Shown here in pieces: positions 62,036-64,000 of a stretch of DNA of 64,000 nucleotides (within the stretch, counting starts at the first letter, position 1; every line of letters begins with the position of its first letter). The position numbers and the translations under genes are program-made. A model generated the notes under the pieces. It made no database searches. It was given only the letters and a program-made list of their open reading frames with translations, and had not been told where the DNA came from. The stretch is from Candidatus Poribacteria bacterium WGA-3G. Its GTDB lineage: Bacteria > Poribacteria > WGA-4E > WGA-3G. The stretch spans positions 157,755-221,754 of the forward strand of contig ASZN01000001.1 in the NCBI GenBank assembly GCA_000406005.1. Direction: 5' to 3'.

Positions 62036-64000
62036 TTAGACAATATTCAAAATTAACCACGTACCAAGCCCGAAAAGCAGAATGCTTATTCCGACTTTCA
62101 CAGCAACGAGGTGTCTCTGTAAAACACCACCGAGCTGCATGCTCGTCGTGCCCCAATAGACACACCCGAACACAACCAGCAACGGCACAATAAACATCAC
62201 ATTATACAACAGCAGGTAGGCAATCGCATCCCCGCGTAAACCTTCAATATTGGCGACGAACGTTAGTGTGGGCAGGTAGACCTGTCCGGTACACACCAAC
62301 TCCAATGCCGAGATAACAAATCCGATGACCAACGCACCCGCGATAACGCCGGAAGTGCGCGTCCGTTCTCGGATAACCTTGTGAATACGTAACTTCAACG
62401 CGCGAGGTAACTGCAACAAGATGTCTTTTGTTTTGCCCTGCTTTGCCTTGACTGCATCGTAGAGGCTCAGCCCTGCTAAGGCAAAGGTGGCAGCCGCGGC
62501 GATCAAATAGACGCATTTGGCAACCCCGGAAAACTGGTTGAGATAATTCATGAACGACAACATGCCGAGGCCGACCAAGAGATACGTCACGAATACAGCC
62601 AAGGCGAACGCGCCACCCGCAATGAGCATCTCTTTCCGTCCACGTCCGACGAGGTTCATATAGGAGATGAAGAATACGATGGTGGCAAACGCACACGGGT
62701 TGATACCATCCAGGAACCCCGCTCCAGCGACTGCAAGCGTGCCGAATCCGTGAAAGCGGTTGACAATCTCAGATTCAGCGGTATCAAGATGTGATTCAGC
62801 ATCATTCAATCGAGACGCAACGCCTGTTTCATAGTACTTTTGAACGGCAATTTCGAGACGTTGTTCATCTAATTCGCCTATCAACGCGATATCGCCGATG
62901 AAAACAGCAGGTGTTACCAGCCGTTTCGCTTCGGGTGCTTCGTAAAGGTTGCCCATCGCTTCCAAAAGTGTCTGTTCTGTTTTGGCATTGCGTTGGTCAA
63001 CGGCGATGTTCGGATATCCTTCTTTTAGCCTTTTGAGTATTTCCACGGCACGGGCACATTTTTGGCAACCGTGCTTGTGAAAATAGACGATATGAACGGC
63101 ATTGACGGGTGCATCGGAGGCACCGGTATCAAAAGCTGTCTCGGCACTGCCTGTCAATGTCTGATACGCTTCCAATAGACGTGCAAGGTCGGGGTCTGGC
63201 GTTATCTTTTCAGTGACAGCATGGTAATCGTTTGTGAAAACATAACCTTGCGATCCCGCATCGTGTTTCATCTCTAACACACCGACAGCGGCACCCTCTG
63301 TTTCATTTTCGACGATTGCGGTCTCTTCGACAAAGGCAGCGGCTTTACGAGATACCGACGGATCCTTTTGTTCGTTATCGGAAACCACAATCAGAACGTC
63401 TACCCACGGCACTGTTTCTGCTAACGCGTGCACTTCCGATTGTGTCCCATGAAACACAACAACGACGGCATCACTTTTGCTGAGGATTTCGGCTTTGCGT
63501 TCGGCTAAGGTTGTCTGCGGTGGCGTTAAACCGACGGTAGTGAGTTCTGGCGCGTGCCTTTCGGATACCAAGCCGACAACCGCTACATTCACTGAAGAAA
63601 CAGTCCGTATCAGATACGGTGTTCCTATCGGTGGTGTCGCATTCGCGCAGATAACCCTGACTTCTGGATAACTCAGATGAAATGCGGTGAGTGTTTCAAG
63701 TGGGATGGATAATTCGTTAGGTCCCAAACACATTACATCTACCTTCATTGCTGCCAATGCGGAGAGGCCAATCTGGTAAATCCACTCGGCGTTCGGGTCC
63801 GATGCGTCAATGAGGTTCCCAGTATGCAGGTTCAATACTGACCTATGTTTTGTGCGAAGGTCATCAATAAGTGTGTGTCTGTGTGCTAACCCGCCCACTT
63901 GTTCTGTACCGCAGCCGTGTAAGCCGAGTTGTCCGCGTTCCTCACCGGAATAGAGAATTGTGAGTGCCTCGGCTGGTTCAACTACAAACGTGAACAATGT
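62036..64000 (-). CDS. metallophosphatase-thioredoxin-CcdA fusion protein (5' end outside window)
   Basis: At least 654 residues; the frame is open at the right edge. Three parts are seen. The first (about 1-265) looks like a 5'-nucleotidase/UshA-type metallophosphatase (VLNLHTGNLIDA, VDVMCLGPNE, VVVVFHGTQSEV). The second (about 300-385) is thioredoxin-like with the CxxC motif HKHGCQKCA and a GDIALIGELD end. The third (about 420-653) is a membrane DsbD/CcdA domain with GINPCAFATIVFFISYM and ELVCTGQVYLPT. It would pass electrons from cytoplasmic thioredoxin across the membrane to extracytoplasmic thiols. This fits a role in forming or repairing disulfides of the eight-cysteine protein encoded three genes on. 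Confidence 0.8.
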   Translation of the reverse strand, partial: TLFTFVVEPAEALTILYSGEERGQLGLHGCGTEQVGGLAHRHTLIDDLRTKHRSVLNLHTGNLIDASDPNAEWIYQIGLSALAAMKVDVMCLGPNELSIPLETLTAFHLSYPEVRVICANATPPIGTPYLIRTVSSVNVAVVGLVSERHAPELTTVGLTPPQTTLAERKAEILSKSDAVVVVFHGTQSEVHALAETVPWVDVLIVVSDNEQKDPSVSRKAAAFVEETAIVENETEGAAVGVLEMKHDAGSQGYVFTNDYHAVTEKITPDPDLARLLEAYQTLTGSAETAFDTGASDAPVNAVHIVYFHKHGCQKCARAVEILKRLKEGYPNIAVDQRNAKTEQTLLEAMGNLYEAPEAKRLVTPAVFIGDIALIGELDEQRLEIAVQKYYETGVASRLNDAESHLDTAESEIVNRFHGFGTLAVAGAGFLDGINPCAFATIVFFISYMNLVGRGRKEMLIAGGAFALAVFVTYLLVGLGMLSFMNYLNQFSGVAKCVYLIAAAATFALAGLSLYDAVKAKQGKTKDILLQLPRALKLRIHKVIRERTRTSGVIAGALVIGFVISALELVCTGQVYLPTLTFVANIEGLRGDAIAYLLLYNVMFIVPLLVVFGCVYWGTTSMQLGGVLQRHLVAVKVGISILLFGLGTWLILNIV

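Overview
The window looks like a chromosome segment of an uncultivated bacterium, most likely Candidatus Poribacteria or a neighbouring candidate phylum. This is inference from gene content, not from an rRNA comparison. The pointers are a UBact/Pup proteasome locus, a sulfatase, DUF1501 and SUMF-type proteins, an FlgD-like C-terminal sorting domain, moderate GC, and many intergenic repeats built from seven-base units.

Left part (1-20829): a vWA protein end and an SNF2 helicase; a sulfatase; a galactonate-dehydratase-like enolase-superfamily enzyme; a retropepsin-like protein followed by lysA; an alpha/beta hydrolase on the minus strand; purB; a membrane-anchored phosphodiester glycosidase with a repeat tail; and a PIN nuclease with a duplicated small partner. 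A same-strand run follows (12699-20829): Tat-exported DUF4159 protein, two substrate-binding/OmpA fusions around a membrane-anchored vWA protein, a two-helix membrane coiled-coil protein, and a large unknown protein. It looks like one envelope complex.

Middle part (21005-34300): a restriction-modification-like island with two different DNA methyltransferases facing a two-gene nuclease operon. One nuclease candidate carries eight cysteines for two 4Fe-4S clusters in front of a BamHI-like acidic triad. After it come an FAD oxidoreductase, a lipoprotein with a large secreted metalloprotease, a PNPOx-fold protein, and two small envelope proteins that overlap. An rRNA unit (tRNA-Ala, 23S, 5S, no 16S in the window) is read leftward from three near-identical consensus sigma-70 promoters.

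Right part (38103-64000): a secreted di-haem/PPC protein, a WD40 protein and a DUF1501 protein; then the proteasome locus, read leftward as Mpa/ARC, Dop, UBact, PrcB, PrcA, PafA; then a fadD-type acyl-CoA synthetase. The last 165 bp of that synthetase gene recur 2.07 kb downstream, flanking two minus-strand genes, one of them a TIGR02391/HEPN-like protein. The window ends in a six-gene minus-strand operon: metallophosphatase-thioredoxin-CcdA fusion, SUMF protein, small membrane protein, secreted eight-cysteine protein with a Gly-Gly motif, C39-like/DUF1573 protein, STT3-like oligosaccharyltransferase. I read this as a possible export and maturation system for the cysteine-rich protein. It and the Fe-S nuclease island are the two best candidates for undescribed biology here.

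All calls come from reading motifs by eye; no database search was run.
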